NCBI GenBank assembly: GCA_027596035.1
Contig: JADGJA010000260.1
Location: forward strand, 497-27,191
Reading direction: 5' to 3'
DNA length: 26,695 nucleotides
Source of the DNA: Thoreauomyces humboldtii
Taxonomy: Eukaryota; Chytridiomycota; Chytridiomycetes; Spizellomycetales; Powellomycetaceae
Positions within the stretch are counted from its first letter, which is position 1, and the number at the start of each line of letters is the position of its first letter. A model generated the notes under the pieces. That model was not told the DNA's origin. It saw nothing but the letters and a program-made list of their open reading frames with translations, and searched no databases. This document shows positions 1 to 10,065 of this stretch, one piece after another. Position numbers and translations under genes: made by a program.

Positions 1-447
1 CTCCAGAAGGGGGGGGCGGGGGGACGTCAAAGCTAAGGGCTGCGGGTCTTGGGACAACTCCGGCGTGAATGGCTCGCGGACCTTACCTCGAGGCTGGGTG
101 GTGGGCCAATCTGAACCCTCAAACAGTGTTCAATTCTGCGGGAAGTCTGGCCGGACCGAAAAGAAGAGTACCCTCGCACAGCAGGTGCCGGCTCATGCGA
201 TTTCCATCCCTGAGTGCGGTCAAGCACGGCATGCAGTCCCCACGCGATTGCCAGCCCTGCCCACAGACCTTGGCGGTAAGAACAATCGCGATACTCTTGA
301 CCAACATTGCCGATGTTCGTTGCAATCATAGACATCTCCCTCCAGCTTCCTGACCATGAGTCGGAGTAGACATGACATCAAGCTCCGCCGCCAAGATTGT
401 TAAAAAGTTATTGTAGATTTTGCCGGAAACTGCGATGGGCTCGACTA
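1..447. other. Left edge, no recognisable gene
   Basis: This stretch lies beyond the 3' end of NDUFA5 and should hold its 3' untranslated region. It starts with G-rich runs at about 10-23. Short open frames exist on both strands, but none shows a family motif or a convincing chain of splice sites. A minus-strand GTAAGG donor-like site (about 84-89) leaves open an exon of a gene continuing beyond the left edge, but I cannot support one. Confidence 0.4.
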
Positions 448-1034
448 CTACTCCGATCGTCCGCGGCCAAAGTACTCCCATTGCCCGGGAGGTGCAGGCT
501 CCTCCAATGGTTCCCATGGCTGGATGGAGAAGAGGTAGTAAGAAACTGATTGAACTGGCATAGTGGTTGCAACGCAAGCCGCGTTCTTCACTCTACCTGC
601 AACTTCATCATCTTGGGTATAAGTTTCAGCTCGTCCTCCGCCTGGTCGATGAGCTCCTCGATCTGACCAGCCCGGATCTCCCTTTCGATGACGGAAACGT
701 CCTCGTTCTTCTCCACGACCGCCAGACGGTGTCGCGCGAGGGACTCGCTGCTCTGTCGGAGTGCCGAGCTGGCGGGAAGACGCTCCGCCACGTGGATGAT
801 GCGCTGGTAGAGGGCGATGAGAGCGGGTCGAGGATTGGGGTGGACCGGCACGCCGAAGAGGCCGGTGGTCTATTGAGGGTAGTAATAATCGTGACAATGT
901 GAGAGACGGACGTAAAAGAGCCGTGAAGAAGGCTTTCACATCTTGGACCGATCGAGACAGTAGTTCTCGCCGGTTGACGAACGCCTTACCTCCTTCAATT
1001 TCGCGAGCTGGAGCACGGGGCGGAAGACTCTCAT
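448..1034 (-). CDS. NDUFA5: NADH dehydrogenase (complex I) subunit NDUFA5
   Basis: An accessory subunit of mitochondrial complex I, on the matrix arm near the Q module. I join three exons: 1034-990, 869-597 and 519-448, with introns of 120 and 77 bases, all GT...AG and phase 0. The product is 129 residues. It starts MRVFRPVLQLAKLKE, then TTGLFGVPVHPNPRP, the family N-terminus. The middle carries RHRLAVVEKNEDV and EELIDQAEDELKLIPKM, the hallmark helices of the NDUFA5 family, and the end is PWEPLEEPAPPGQWEYF, the fungal-type tail. Ending exon 2 at its apparent stop would lose the conserved PWEPLE segment, so the second intron is needed. Start chosen at the first ATG that leaves the conserved TTGL segment in frame after a GTAAGG donor. 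Divergent from the LOC1-like gene. Confidence 0.95.
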
Positions 1035-1354
1035 GGCTGGGTGAACAGAAAACTGGGTGAGGCTCCTCGCATGGCGGATCGAAGCCCCTCATAACCTATA
1101 TACAATTTTTGATGATAAGCCATCTTCCCTCTCCTTCCTTACCTGACTGGTGTATGAAAGATGTATATCGATCGGTCAAGCGGAGGAATGGGCTAGCTAC
1201 TGGGACCTGGGTGATGCTGAGGACACGAGAACCACCGCAAGTGCGAAATGTGCAAAGGAGGTTCAGTCAGATAGACTCACCCGCCAGCTGATGAGGCTCG
1301 CTTGCAATTCTTATTTCTTTTTGGACTTCCCAACACAGAGGAACTAAACACAGA
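1035..1354. promoter_or_regulatory. Divergent promoter region, NDUFA5 / LOC1-like
   Basis: A 320-base gap between two divergent start codons, so it must hold both promoters. A TATATA element at 1097-1102 lies about 63 bases upstream of the NDUFA5 start and about 250 upstream of the LOC1-like start. It is the only clear TATA-like site. Assignment to either gene is inference. Confidence 0.45.
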
Positions 1355-2081
1355 ATGAAGCAAGTAGCCGCAGGGAAACGAACTCGGGCAGGACCGGCCG
1401 CAAAGAAAGCGACGAAGGCGGTCGGAGGGGCGGTCAACAAGCCAAAAACGGGACTACGAGGGAAACGACGTCCCGTCCTGCCCCCAACCCCGGCCCCGGA
1501 ACCCGAGAAGGAGGAAGAGGAGGCTTCCGATGCGGACGAAGGGGACAGTCAAGGGGACTCGGATGCTGATTCCGCATCTGCAAAACCGGTCGGTCGTAAT
1601 GGGAAGGAAAAGAAAATCTACAAGCCGTCTGGAAAGAAGGGCAAGAAATTTCCAGATCATGTGAGTGGGTTTGTTGATGATGGTGCTCACTTATGATGTG
1701 ACAGATCCTAAAGAGCGTCGTCCTTTCGAACAGAGCCTTACGCTTGATTTGATTGACGCGGTCAACACGAAGGAGGAAGGGCGAGTTGGGAAGAAGGTGG
1801 AACGAAACCAGCGGTTACAGAAGCTCACTGCGGAGGCGACCGTCAAAAAGCAAAAGAAGCAAAACACAAAGCGGGCGGAGCTCGAGCTCGTGAAGAGGCA
1901 ACTTCGTGAGGAGGCGTTGTTGAAAAAGAAGCGAAAGAAGCCGCAGGTTCCTGAGGAAGGCGAGGTACAGCTCAGTAGACATCGCGGTGCTCTGTCACAT
2001 GTATTGCCGCTAACTTCGCATGCCTTCAACATTCTCTTTATAAAGGACTCTTCGAAGAAAAAGGTCTCTTTCTCGGTCTAG
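1355..2081 (+). CDS. LOC1: Loc1-like basic nucleolar ribosome-assembly protein
   Basis: A small, very basic protein, likely nucleolar. Proposed exons: 1355-1660, 1716-1964 and 2046-2081, giving 196 residues. The N-terminal third is Lys/Arg-rich, followed by an acidic Glu/Asp/Ser block, then GRNGKEKKIYKPSGKKGKKF. The middle reads LIDAVNTKEEGRVGKKVER and runs into a charged helix, ending KKKVSFSV. That order (KKGK-F, a short hydrophobic helix, long charged helix, KKxVSF end) fits fungal Loc1, which helps 60S subunit assembly and mRNA localisation in yeast; the match is by pattern memory. Junction 1 is uncertain: donor GTGAGT at 1661 with acceptor at 1715 keeps the frame, but a 40-base alternative (1665-1704) also does. 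Intron 2 (1965-2045) is 81 bases and stop-free, so it could be retained, adding 27 residues. Converges on the REJ/GPS gene 71 bases away. Confidence 0.6.
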
Positions 2082-2152
2082 CTCGCATATTATTATTTTC
2101 CATGTTCCTTCTCCTCCAAAATTTTGACGATCATATCAATCATATCACATTT

Positions 2153-5100
2153 TCACCGGCCGTTGAACAGTCGGTCTCTGCTACCCAAGTTCTCAAGATG
2201 ATCCTCCCAACGCGGGGGAGGAGCTCCTTGCTGTGGGTTGTCGTAATCTCCTATGTCCTCTCGACTGCGTCCATCGCGATACCCGGTGCCGTACGATGGT
2301 TGTGGACGACGTAGCTGCTGAGCTTGGGGCTGCTGGTCGTAGTACTGGTCGGGATGGTCACGGTGACGGGCAGGAGGCACGCCTTCGCTCATGGCAAGGA
2401 GGTTGGGAGGAGGCAGTGACTTTGCGTACCATTGGTTGTGGTTGTGACGACGCCACAGGAATGCCAGCAACGCCAGGATAAGGGCCGCCGCGAGGAGCGC
2501 TCCGATGATAGCGCCGGCAATCGTTCCGGGACTGACGGACTTGCCCGACGTTGCCGCTGCAGTTGGGCTGGCGCCAAGGTTGGACGGGGAACTGCCGCCC
2601 CCTCCCACGCTGAAGGCTGCTGGGTTGCCGGCCCCAAGTGTGACTTCCGGATCGCTGGGCGTGGATGTCGTGGACCTAGTGCGGGTATAGAAGGTAGATG
2701 CGCTTTGTAGGGTGGGCTCTACCGACGCCGTTCGTGTTGTTAAGCCAACAGAGGTGGCCGCCTGAGCGGGAGCAGCCGAACTGCCGACGCCCACCGATGT
2801 TGTGCTCGTTGGAGCGACTACCACCACACTTGTTGCTCCGGATGATGTCGATGCGATCGAGAAGTCAGTGAGATGGCTACATTGACAGTTGGCGGTTCCC
2901 GCTGTGGAATCGACCCCACCCAGGGTGCATCCGTCGGTTGACCACCCTCCTGTGTTTGTGTTATACCAAGCGCAGACCAAGTTCGGCGACGCCAGCATCG
3001 CCGAGTTGACTGTGACAGTCACGTTGATGTCCTGGGTGGGCCGGGTCACCGTCAAAGCGCCACCGCCGCTAGTGAAAAGCGAGAGACTCGTGATGAGCCC
3101 CCCGGCCGTGAGACCAGTGCTGGGACTGCCGATGGCTGCAGTCGGTAGAGTGACGATGGTGTCCCCACAAGTGTACCTGAAGCACGATGAGCTCGATACA
3201 CCTGCGTCCGACAGAGCCGTGGCGGGTATGTCCACCGCTCTGCAAAACCCGATCGCCTCCGAGACCGCCTGCGCCATGCCGACAGTGCGCGAGACGTAGA
3301 GCTCCGTGAATGTCTGAGCCTGCCCGCAGCTCAATATCCGACCGACGCAGGTTCCGAGATTGTCCAGGATGTCAGCGACACTTCCCACCGTAGCCTGTGG
3401 AATGTCGGTCCCGGTTGCTGCGGTTCCCAGAACGGCGTCGAGGATTGATACTGCCTCTCCTGCCGATGTGGTGCCGACGCACCTATGTGTCAGGGCGGTG
3501 GTCCTCTCGATACCGCTGACGAGCGCTTGCAGCTGCGCAAAGATGGTTCCAGCTACAGACATGGAGAGGTTATACATGCCACCACCTCCGGCGAGTGCCT
3601 GCAGAGCATTCAGCATGTACGGACCGCCCGACTGAGAATCCAAGTAGACATCGCCTGATGCAGCGAGCTGGGAGTACAGTGCTAGGAGCTGCACGTGGTA
3701 CGCTGAATTCAGATTGTCAGGAACCAGGGATTGTAGTGCGACAATCAGGTTCGTCTGCGCCAGCTGATAGTCGCCGGTCTGACTGAAAGAAAGGATGGTC
3801 GAGTTCAGGAAGGCAAACGTGGAATCAGAAACCCCTTGCGTCGAAACGTCACGACGCTCGAGGGCTGTCTGGGTCGTTGCTGTCAGTGAGTACACCTGTT
3901 GGGTAGGAGCGAGCGAACCGGCGGCATCCGTGATGTTCACCGTCACGTCATAGCTTCCAGCAGACAGCACGGTGTCCAGCACCGACGACTCCGAGCGAGG
4001 GCCCAGGTTGCGCCATGCGCCGACAACACCGTTCGTGGTGGACCGTACCCAGAAAGCGTAAAACAGAGGCGTGGCGAGCGGGTCCGTCACCCAACCGGCA
4101 CAAGTGTAGCGGAAGACGTCGACGTAGGCGATGCCTGAAGTCGCGTTTGGGCTGCAATAACCAGCTGCGGGTGGTTCCAATACCGCCATTTGCAGCGTAG
4201 CATACCCGGAATTACCGGAACTGTCGGTGGCGGTAACTCCGAAGCAGTACTGACCGGCAGGCAGTAGCGCCTGTGCAGGGAAGGAGAGCACGGCACTACC
4301 AGACTGCCAGCTTGCGAGGCTCAGGTCCACGCTCTGGAACTCCTGGCCTCCGCAATCCGTTTCCGAATTGTACGTGTAAGAAACCGTGCCGTTCACCGAC
4401 GCCGGGTCGACCGTCGCAGTGAGGGTATAAGGATCCCATGCCGAGGGATGAGGTGCGCTAGGTGTGATCCCAACAAGAGGCACAAATGCATCGCGTACGG
4501 TTACGGTTACCGGTCCACCCATGAGATCCACCGCACCCGTCTCGATCCTAACGGCTTCGAACGCAAAATCATACTGTCCGGGGCTCAGGAAGCCAGTGAT
4601 GTCGGCATCAACGCACTCAGCGGGAACAGAGAGGTCCTGTCCCGTTTCGAGTTTGTAGCACGGGTCGGTAGCTGAACCATTGTTCCATTTCAAGCAGCTC
4701 CAGATGCAAGTGAAATCCGATACGTTGGTGGAGGCGAGCGGGTATCCGCTGTCAAACATGCTCGTAGAAAGCGAGAATGGAGACGGATTGGGCTCGGTGT
4801 CGAGATTGTTCACTCCTCCAGCATCAAGCGTCCTGATTGTCACAGGCATCACCCGGTCGAGCTCAGATGTGAATGTATAGTTGAGGTACCACACATCGCT
4901 GTCACTCACGTCAGTGTACTGAGCCTGGACGACGAAAGTATAACGTGACTGCACAGGCATCGAGTATGGCTGGAAGATGACTGTGGTTGCCACGCCAGTC
5001 ACGTTGACATCATCCGACTGCCAATGAAACCCGACGGGGCGCTGGGTCCCGCAAGTTGCGTGAGCCTCGGCGGTGACTGTCTGAAGTTGATCGAGATGGG

Positions 5101-6823
5101 CGTCGTCGCCTGGACCCACGATGGTCACGTACGGTACATCGACTTGGTTGAGCTTCGTAACTGTGAAAGCGGCGTAGCCGGACCCGCCGAGGAAGTTGGT
5201 TACGGCAAAGGAGACGGTGAAGGTTCCAACGGGAAAGCTTGCTGATGAGACCCTATAGACAAGCGCGTTCGAGTTCAAGAATGCTTCCTCAAAGCTGCTC
5301 AGTTCGGCCTGCAGTGCTGTCGACGTGGGTTGCACGCTGAATGCAGCACTGGAGAAACATCGCCCCAACGCTCCCATTGTCCGGGACAAGTCAAAGGTGA
5401 CATCCGCGCAGGAGCTGACAATCTGGGGTGCAGTGATCCGAACGATAGGCTGAGCAATGGTGGAAGGGTCGGCTGGGCCGGTGACAACGACGCTCCCGGT
5501 TGCTGTCTGACTGAGCTGCTGCCCTGCCGTCCAAACGGCACCGGGTTTCACAGTCAGAGTGTCACCAACTTTCAGAGCTTGAAGTCCTGCGTTCAGAAGC
5601 TCCAGAGCGCCTCCCGCTCCGATGTTGAAACGGAATGTATGTGGTCCCATTCTTTGCACTCGGCACTCGGTTGCACCATTGCTGTACCATAATCTCCCCG
5701 TGCTTCCCGTTGGGTTCGCAAAGATCGAACTACAGCCGAAAGCTTCTCTGCCCGTCGACTGGCTGATGACCTTGAGTGCACTGGCAGGTGCAGTGTCGAC
5801 GGAGAAGACGGATGCATCGTATACTGTGACACCGCGATCGAACTCCACTTCAACTGCTCCGGTTCCTGTGAACTGTGCACTGACGATCTGCGGAGCGCCG
5901 GCACGGTAGTAGAGCAGAAGGGGCTGGTTCACAACCGTGCTGACGAACTGCTGAGTCCGCCATAGGTCGTCGGCAGCCATGCCTCCAAAGCTCGTAAGGT
6001 CGTCAACGGGTGTAAAGTACAGCAAGTTGACTTCCAGCACCCCGGACGCAGACATTGCCGGCGCCGTACATGCGTACGACGCAGACGCAGGGTTCCACGT
6101 GGCAAGAGAAGAAGACACCGTGGTCGTGTTGAAAACGCACAGTGCATTTCCGATCGGCGGAAGCAGATCGATGCCGATGATGCTGACGCTGCCACCCTGA
6201 GCAACCGTGACTCGATTCGGCACGACCCTGGTCGCGATGGATTTCACAGGATCGACCCAGCGAATCTGCTTCGTCACGGCAGCTCCCTCACTGGTGAGGA
6301 TGCCGATGTCCCCGGTTGTGTCGATACTGCCGTTGAGTGTAAAGGCATCCGTGTCCACGTTGACAGCTAGCATGGTGTCCGAAAGGACGGTGATGCTGAC
6401 GGCGTCTTCAGGAAACGTGATGTTGCTGGTCTGTAAGGAATACGAAGCCGCGGAGAGGGAGGTAAAGTTGCTGCCAGTGAGGACTATGACCTGCGATCCT
6501 CGGTCGATGTAAACGCTGGGCGGCTCCACATGAGTGATGGTGAAGTATGCTTCGGCGGCAATGGCCTGGGGTACTTCTGTCGGATTAGGTGCTGCTGTCG
6601 CTATAGTAGCAGTAGTAGAGGAAGCCTCCACGACCACCGTGGCAGTAACCGAATTTTCTGGTGCTGGCACTGTTGCAAATTGCTGTCGTGCAAAGATGTT
6701 TTGCTCACGATGGACAGGAGCGACGGCCGCACTGGCCCCTGGAAAGATACCCTGCCATTGCGTTGCACCGAGAAGTGCGAAGATTCCAATACCCTTGTAA
6801 GGCTGATGAGTCTTGGAGCGCAT
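2153..6823 (-). CDS. REJ/GPS-domain single-pass surface protein
   Basis: One intronless frame of 1,556 residues. In order: a hydrophobic N-terminus (about 11-33) that looks like a signal peptide; an IPT/TIG-like beta domain (about 95-190) and a second (about 195-270); a region typical of polycystin-type ectodomains (about 305-450); a REJ-like region from about 463 (ITAPQIVSSCADVTFDLS) to about 950; a Cys-containing GAIN-like region; then a GPS motif. The GPS has W, WS, GC and CQCSHLTDF, with H1317-L1318-T1319 as the expected self-cleavage site. A Ser/Thr-rich stalk of about 114 residues follows, then one membrane helix (about 1434-1456, rich in Ala/Leu/Ile/Gly), the stop-transfer WRRH and a 100-residue Pro/Gln/Arg/Tyr-rich tail. 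Many N-x-S/T sites suggest glycosylation. Known GPS proteins usually lead into seven or eleven helices; only one is seen here. Ligand and role unknown; a cell-surface or wall sensor is inference. Confidence 0.85.
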   Translation of the reverse strand: MRSKTHQPYKGIGIFALLGATQWQGIFPGASAAVAPVHREQNIFARQQFATVPAPENSVTATVVVEASSTTATIATAAPNPTEVPQAIAAEAYFTITHVEPPSVYIDRGSQVIVLTGSNFTSLSAASYSLQTSNITFPEDAVSITVLSDTMLAVNVDTDAFTLNGSIDTTGDIGILTSEGAAVTKQIRWVDPVKSIATRVVPNRVTVAQGGSVSIIGIDLLPPIGNALCVFNTTTVSSSLATWNPASASYACTAPAMSASGVLEVNLLYFTPVDDLTSFGGMAADDLWRTQQFVSTVVNQPLLLYYRAGAPQIVSAQFTGTGAVEVEFDRGVTVYDASVFSVDTAPASALKVISQSTGREAFGCSSIFANPTGSTGRLWYSNGATECRVQRMGPHTFRFNIGAGGALELLNAGLQALKVGDTLTVKPGAVWTAGQQLSQTATGSVVVTGPADPSTIAQPIVRITAPQIVSSCADVTFDLSRTMGALGRCFSSAAFSVQPTSTALQAELSSFEEAFLNSNALVYRVSSASFPVGTFTVSFAVTNFLGGSGYAAFTVTKLNQVDVPYVTIVGPGDDAHLDQLQTVTAEAHATCGTQRPVGFHWQSDDVNVTGVATTVIFQPYSMPVQSRYTFVVQAQYTDVSDSDVWYLNYTFTSELDRVMPVTIRTLDAGGVNNLDTEPNPSPFSLSTSMFDSGYPLASTNVSDFTCIWSCLKWNNGSATDPCYKLETGQDLSVPAECVDADITGFLSPGQYDFAFEAVRIETGAVDLMGGPVTVTVRDAFVPLVGITPSAPHPSAWDPYTLTATVDPASVNGTVSYTYNSETDCGGQEFQSVDLSLASWQSGSAVLSFPAQALLPAGQYCFGVTATDSSGNSGYATLQMAVLEPPAAGYCSPNATSGIAYVDVFRYTCAGWVTDPLATPLFYAFWVRSTTNGVVGAWRNLGPRSESSVLDTVLSAGSYDVTVNITDAAGSLAPTQQVYSLTATTQTALERRDVSTQGVSDSTFAFLNSTILSFSQTGDYQLAQTNLIVALQSLVPDNLNSAYHVQLLALYSQLAASGDVYLDSQSGGPYMLNALQALAGGGGMYNLSMSVAGTIFAQLQALVSGIERTTALTHRCVGTTSAGEAVSILDAVLGTAATGTDIPQATVGSVADILDNLGTCVGRILSCGQAQTFTELYVSRTVGMAQAVSEAIGFCRAVDIPATALSDAGVSSSSCFRYTCGDTIVTLPTAAIGSPSTGLTAGGLITSLSLFTSGGGALTVTRPTQDINVTVTVNSAMLASPNLVCAWYNTNTGGWSTDGCTLGGVDSTAGTANCQCSHLTDFSIASTSSGATSVVVVAPTSTTSVGVGSSAAPAQAATSVGLTTRTASVEPTLQSASTFYTRTRSTTSTPSDPEVTLGAGNPAAFSVGGGGSSPSNLGASPTAAATSGKSVSPGTIAGAIIGALLAAALILALLAFLWRRHNHNQWYAKSLPPPNLLAMSEGVPPARHRDHPDQYYDQQPQAQQLRRPQPSYGTGYRDGRSREDIGDYDNPQQGAPPPRWEDHLENLGSRDRLFNGR

Positions 6824-7161
6824 GCTCTCAATGTCGAGCTTGGGCCAATAAGCAGATCAAAGGATGTCCCGAGATGAAGTATAAGAGATGACGAGCCCTA
6901 CGCGCCGCTGTCGCTTGAACGCTTGAAAGAGAGAGAGAGAGAGAGAGAGCTATCAAAGAGAGAAGAGCGGAGTTTCCGAGCTCGCTCTCCCACCACCACC
7001 ATGCATGACTCACATCCTCTGATATAGCCCTAACCCTTCAACTCCTAGCCGAAGCTTCCCTGCGTAGTCCAAACGCACAGGTTGGTTGATCTTCACTTCC
7101 CGTACCTCTCTACAGTACATCCCCGATACCCCAACAGTCATTCTCCCACCGATACCATAGT
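6824..7161. promoter_or_regulatory. Divergent promoter region, REJ/GPS protein / LSM7
   Basis: A 338-base gap between divergent starts. It holds an AG microsatellite on the REJ side. No clear TATA box seen. The rest is unremarkable mixed sequence. Confidence 0.45.
6928..6949. repeat. (AG)11 microsatellite
   Basis: A perfect AG dinucleotide run of 22 bases, about 105 bases upstream of the REJ/GPS start. On that gene's sense strand it is a CT tract, like the pyrimidine tract before RPS20, so it may be a promoter or 5' leader element. This role is inferred. Confidence 0.9.
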
Positions 7162-7827
7162 ATGTCGGAAAGGGTGAGTAGCAGTGGGCTCTCCCAATTT
7201 GGGGGGCTTCAACGATGAACCTCTTCACGGTTTCTGACGGAACAGCACTATTTGTCTCTGAACCTTCACGCTTTCACTCCGCAGGGCCGCGGTCAATCAC
7301 GAGGAGGAAGAGGAGGAAGGGGGGGAGCAGGTCGTGGAGGAGGTGGTGGGCACGGCGGACAACAGAAGCAGAACATCCTCGATCTCGGAAAGTACATGGA
7401 CAAGAAGGTCCACATCAAATACACGGGAGGACGAGAAGGTTCCGTGCGGGCCCATCGTCCGGAACGCCGTCTCAGGACGAGTACACTGACGGATGTGGCT
7501 TTCCTTTGTCTAGTCATTGGTACGCTGAAGGGTCATGATCCACTCCTCAACCTCGTGCTTGACGACACGGAAGAACTCTTGCGGGGTAAGGGAGCCAGAG
7601 AGAGAGGGAGAGAGACAGAGAGTAGCAAAGGCGGACGCCATACCGGCCGGTGCGGCTGAATCGCTTGCTTTCCCCCACTAGATCCCGAAGACGACTACCA
7701 CAGAGTAACGGACCGGAAGCGACAGTTGGGTCTGGTGGTATGCAGAGGCACGGCCATCATATCGATATCGCCAGAGGATGGATCGGAGGAGATCGAGAAC
7801 CCGTTCGTTCAGCAACAGGAGCAGTGA
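7162..7827 (+). CDS. LSM7: U6 snRNA-associated Sm-like protein LSm7
   Basis: A subunit of the LSm1-7 (mRNA decay) and LSm2-8 (U6 snRNA) rings. Exons 7162-7173, 7285-7438, 7514-7585 and 7682-7827 give 127 residues. The Sm1 motif runs through GREVIGTLKGHDPLLNLVL, and the Sm2 motif is GLVVCRGTAIISISP, both as expected for LSm7. The N-terminus (residues 5-31) is an RGG/GGR-rich extension before QNILDLGKYMDKKV, longer than in the compact human protein. Intron 2 (7439-7513) starts with the weak donor GTTCCG, but it alone restores the conserved GRE-VIGTLKG junction. It is 75 bases long and stop-free, so retention would insert 25 residues into the Sm fold. The first exon codes only four residues. Intron 3 is rich in GAGA. 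Converges on the FAD gene. Confidence 0.95.
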
Positions 7828-8111
7828 ACGCATCGCTGAACACGGGCTCGCGAGATCTACAAATTGCATTCGCCGCTTCTGTTACTTTTGTGACCAGGGG
7901 CGTGGCATCCCAGTCTCGCATATTCCCTCCCAGTCAGCACCTTGAAATGTAGAGCGCGCAGCTTGTGCGTATCTCAGCGTAGCGTTTTTCATAAAGGCGC
8001 CGCCAGGCGCGCGCCCAAAGCCCCTGAGGCTGCTGGCAAGCATCCACACAATGTACAAATCCAGATACGCCGGCTCCGGAAGCAGCGGAATAAGATTTGC
8101 TTCTGCTACTT

Positions 8112-10065
8112 CTAAAACCCAATATCTACGTTCAGCGCAAACCACACGCATGCGGCCGCAAATGCGGCCATCCCGATGGCCAACAGGTATTCGCTGAGCG
8201 GATTGGACTGCTTTCGCTCCTGCTCCAGTGTATGCGCCACATGGAGAGGCTCGGGGTTCTCATACGCCTTAACTCCCTTGGCTGCCGCCCATGCTGGAGG
8301 TGCTAGCGGTGTTCGCTCAGTGGGGAACCCGCCGTTGAAGTACAGCGGGAACGGACACTCTGCGCCGAGGGACACGGCCGCCAGGAGACCCGATGTCGAG
8401 GCATCTGAACAGGCAACCCGGATAAGTAAGCTTTCGATAGGGAAAAACTCGCGGAAAGATCACCTTCATGGAACCCGTAATTTGTCCAAGCTCCGCAAAA
8501 TGTAATGCCGCTCTTATTTTGAATCTCGGGCAGCCGTCCCTGTGCGGCTATCGTCTTGGGGGAGTAAAGCGGGTGATCGTATTCCCATTCGCCAAGAATG
8601 AGCTCCTTCTTCGGCTCGTAGAGAGGGTTCAGCGTAGCGAGGATCACGCCGACCTCAGTCAACTTAACGAAAGGCTGGAGGCGGTTCATCCAGTATGTCA
8701 AGCAAACTACGGGCGACTTTGTTTCGTTCTCAGTGTTTGTAAGGTAGTTCCAGGCCGCCCAAGCCTTGCGAGTCTTCGGCATGAGCTGGATTATCGCAGA
8801 CGATTAGACGGTGCTTGATTGTTCAAGTTTTGCCAGGGCGGGCCTACATCAGGGTCTTGATGCAGAACGAGTCGGTTCTTCACAAACGGGATCGATCCCA
8901 GAAGCGAACGTTCGGCAGGGGACGCATCGTCGCCCAAAATCTTCAGAGCCTGATCCGTATGCACTGCCATGATAATGTGATCGTAGTTTTCCGTCAAGCC
9001 AGTCGAGTCGGTGACTGCGATTTTCGTTTCCAGTCCGTCACGCTTGATCGAAGTAACCGCCGTATTAAGGCGGACATCCGCGAGGCCTCCCAAGATCTTG
9101 TTGACGTATGTTCGGCTGTAGACTCAGGAATCAGCGCACCGTCTAACCTGCTGGCGAGGTTTTCAGAGGAAGCTTTACCTTCCATTGATTACTGTTCGCC
9201 ACTTTGGACGCCCTCCAATCTGGAGCAATTGGTGATTCCGCATGAAGCGGAAGAGCGTAAGAACCGGAAACTCATCGAACGCCATGTCGGCCGGTGTGGA
9301 CCAGATGGCGGAGGTCATTGGCACGATATAGTTCTCATAGAAGAACTTCGAGTACGTTCGCTCGGCAAAGAAGTCTACCAGCGTCACGTTGGCAAGAGGG
9401 TGCACTGGGGTGGGCGGATGCTTCAGAAAGCGGCTCAATTCGACGCGAGCAGCGGTACGGGACCAAACACACCTTTGGCCTCAGGCGGCTCCTCCGTACG
9501 GGCTTGTCCATTGTCGTCAAATGCAAGTCGATCCGCCTCGATCGCAATCTTCCTGGCCTCCTCGTGGAAACGGATAACATCATAGATCATCCGCCACATT
9601 CCACCCTCTTTGACGCCTTTTGCCCAAGGATTCAGGTTCTTCCTCTGCGCAAAAACCGTGGCTAGGTTATCGCCGCACCACTCGAACTCCCCCTGGTTCC
9701 TCGATACAGCAAAGCTCATGTCCGTCTTGGCCATGGGAACGCGTAGCTCCTCCATCAGGGCCAGGAAGTTCGGGTATGTCACCGGGTTGCAGACGATGAA
9801 CCCCGTGTCGACCGGGACCGTGCCCTTTCCGTCTAGACGTGGAACATCGACCGTATGCGAGTGACCGCCAACGTAAGATCCCGCTTCATAGACCGTGACC
9901 TCGAACTCGCTGCTTTGCTTCGACAGCAGCCAGGCGGCGCTGAGACCAGAGACGCCCGAGCCCTTGCATTAGCGTGAGCGAAGACATGGTTAACCACGAA
10001 TGAAAGAACGAATTCTGGAGCAGACCAGTTCCACATACGATGACAGCGATCTTCTTCGGAGGCAT
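8112..10065 (-). CDS. FAD-dependent amine-oxidase-like protein, membrane-anchored
   Basis: Six exons: 10065-10039, 9962-9473, 9404-9179, 9115-8848, 8785-8464 and 8404-8112, giving 541 residues. All junctions are GT...AG and keep the frame. The first exon ends exactly before the dinucleotide fold: IAVI joins GSGVSGLSAAWLL (G10-x-G-x-x-G15), followed by YEAGSYVGGHSHTVD, an FAD-binding pattern. Further marks are DTGFIV, YLLPM-type YIVPMTSAIWSTP, LHQDPDLMP, AWAAWNY and near the end YGFHEDASTSGLLAA, the second FAD contact. These fit the predicted NAD/FAD-binding proteins of the COG2907 type, which in bacteria often sit with cyclopropane fatty acid synthase genes; no such partner is in this window. 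The C-terminus has a hydrophobic helix (about residues 518-536), suggesting a membrane anchor. Substrate unknown. Divergent from CMC2. Confidence 0.88.

Noticed and set aside
6824..7161. CRISPR, phage or transposon remains in intergenic regions
   Set aside because: Only simple AG/CT repeats are seen. No spaced repeats, terminal inverted repeats or transposase motifs were found here or elsewhere in the window.
9435..9472. FAD protein ending at the stop at 9435
   Set aside because: The conserved domain continues downstream; a 68-base intron (9472-9405) bypasses the stop with good splice sites and correct phase.
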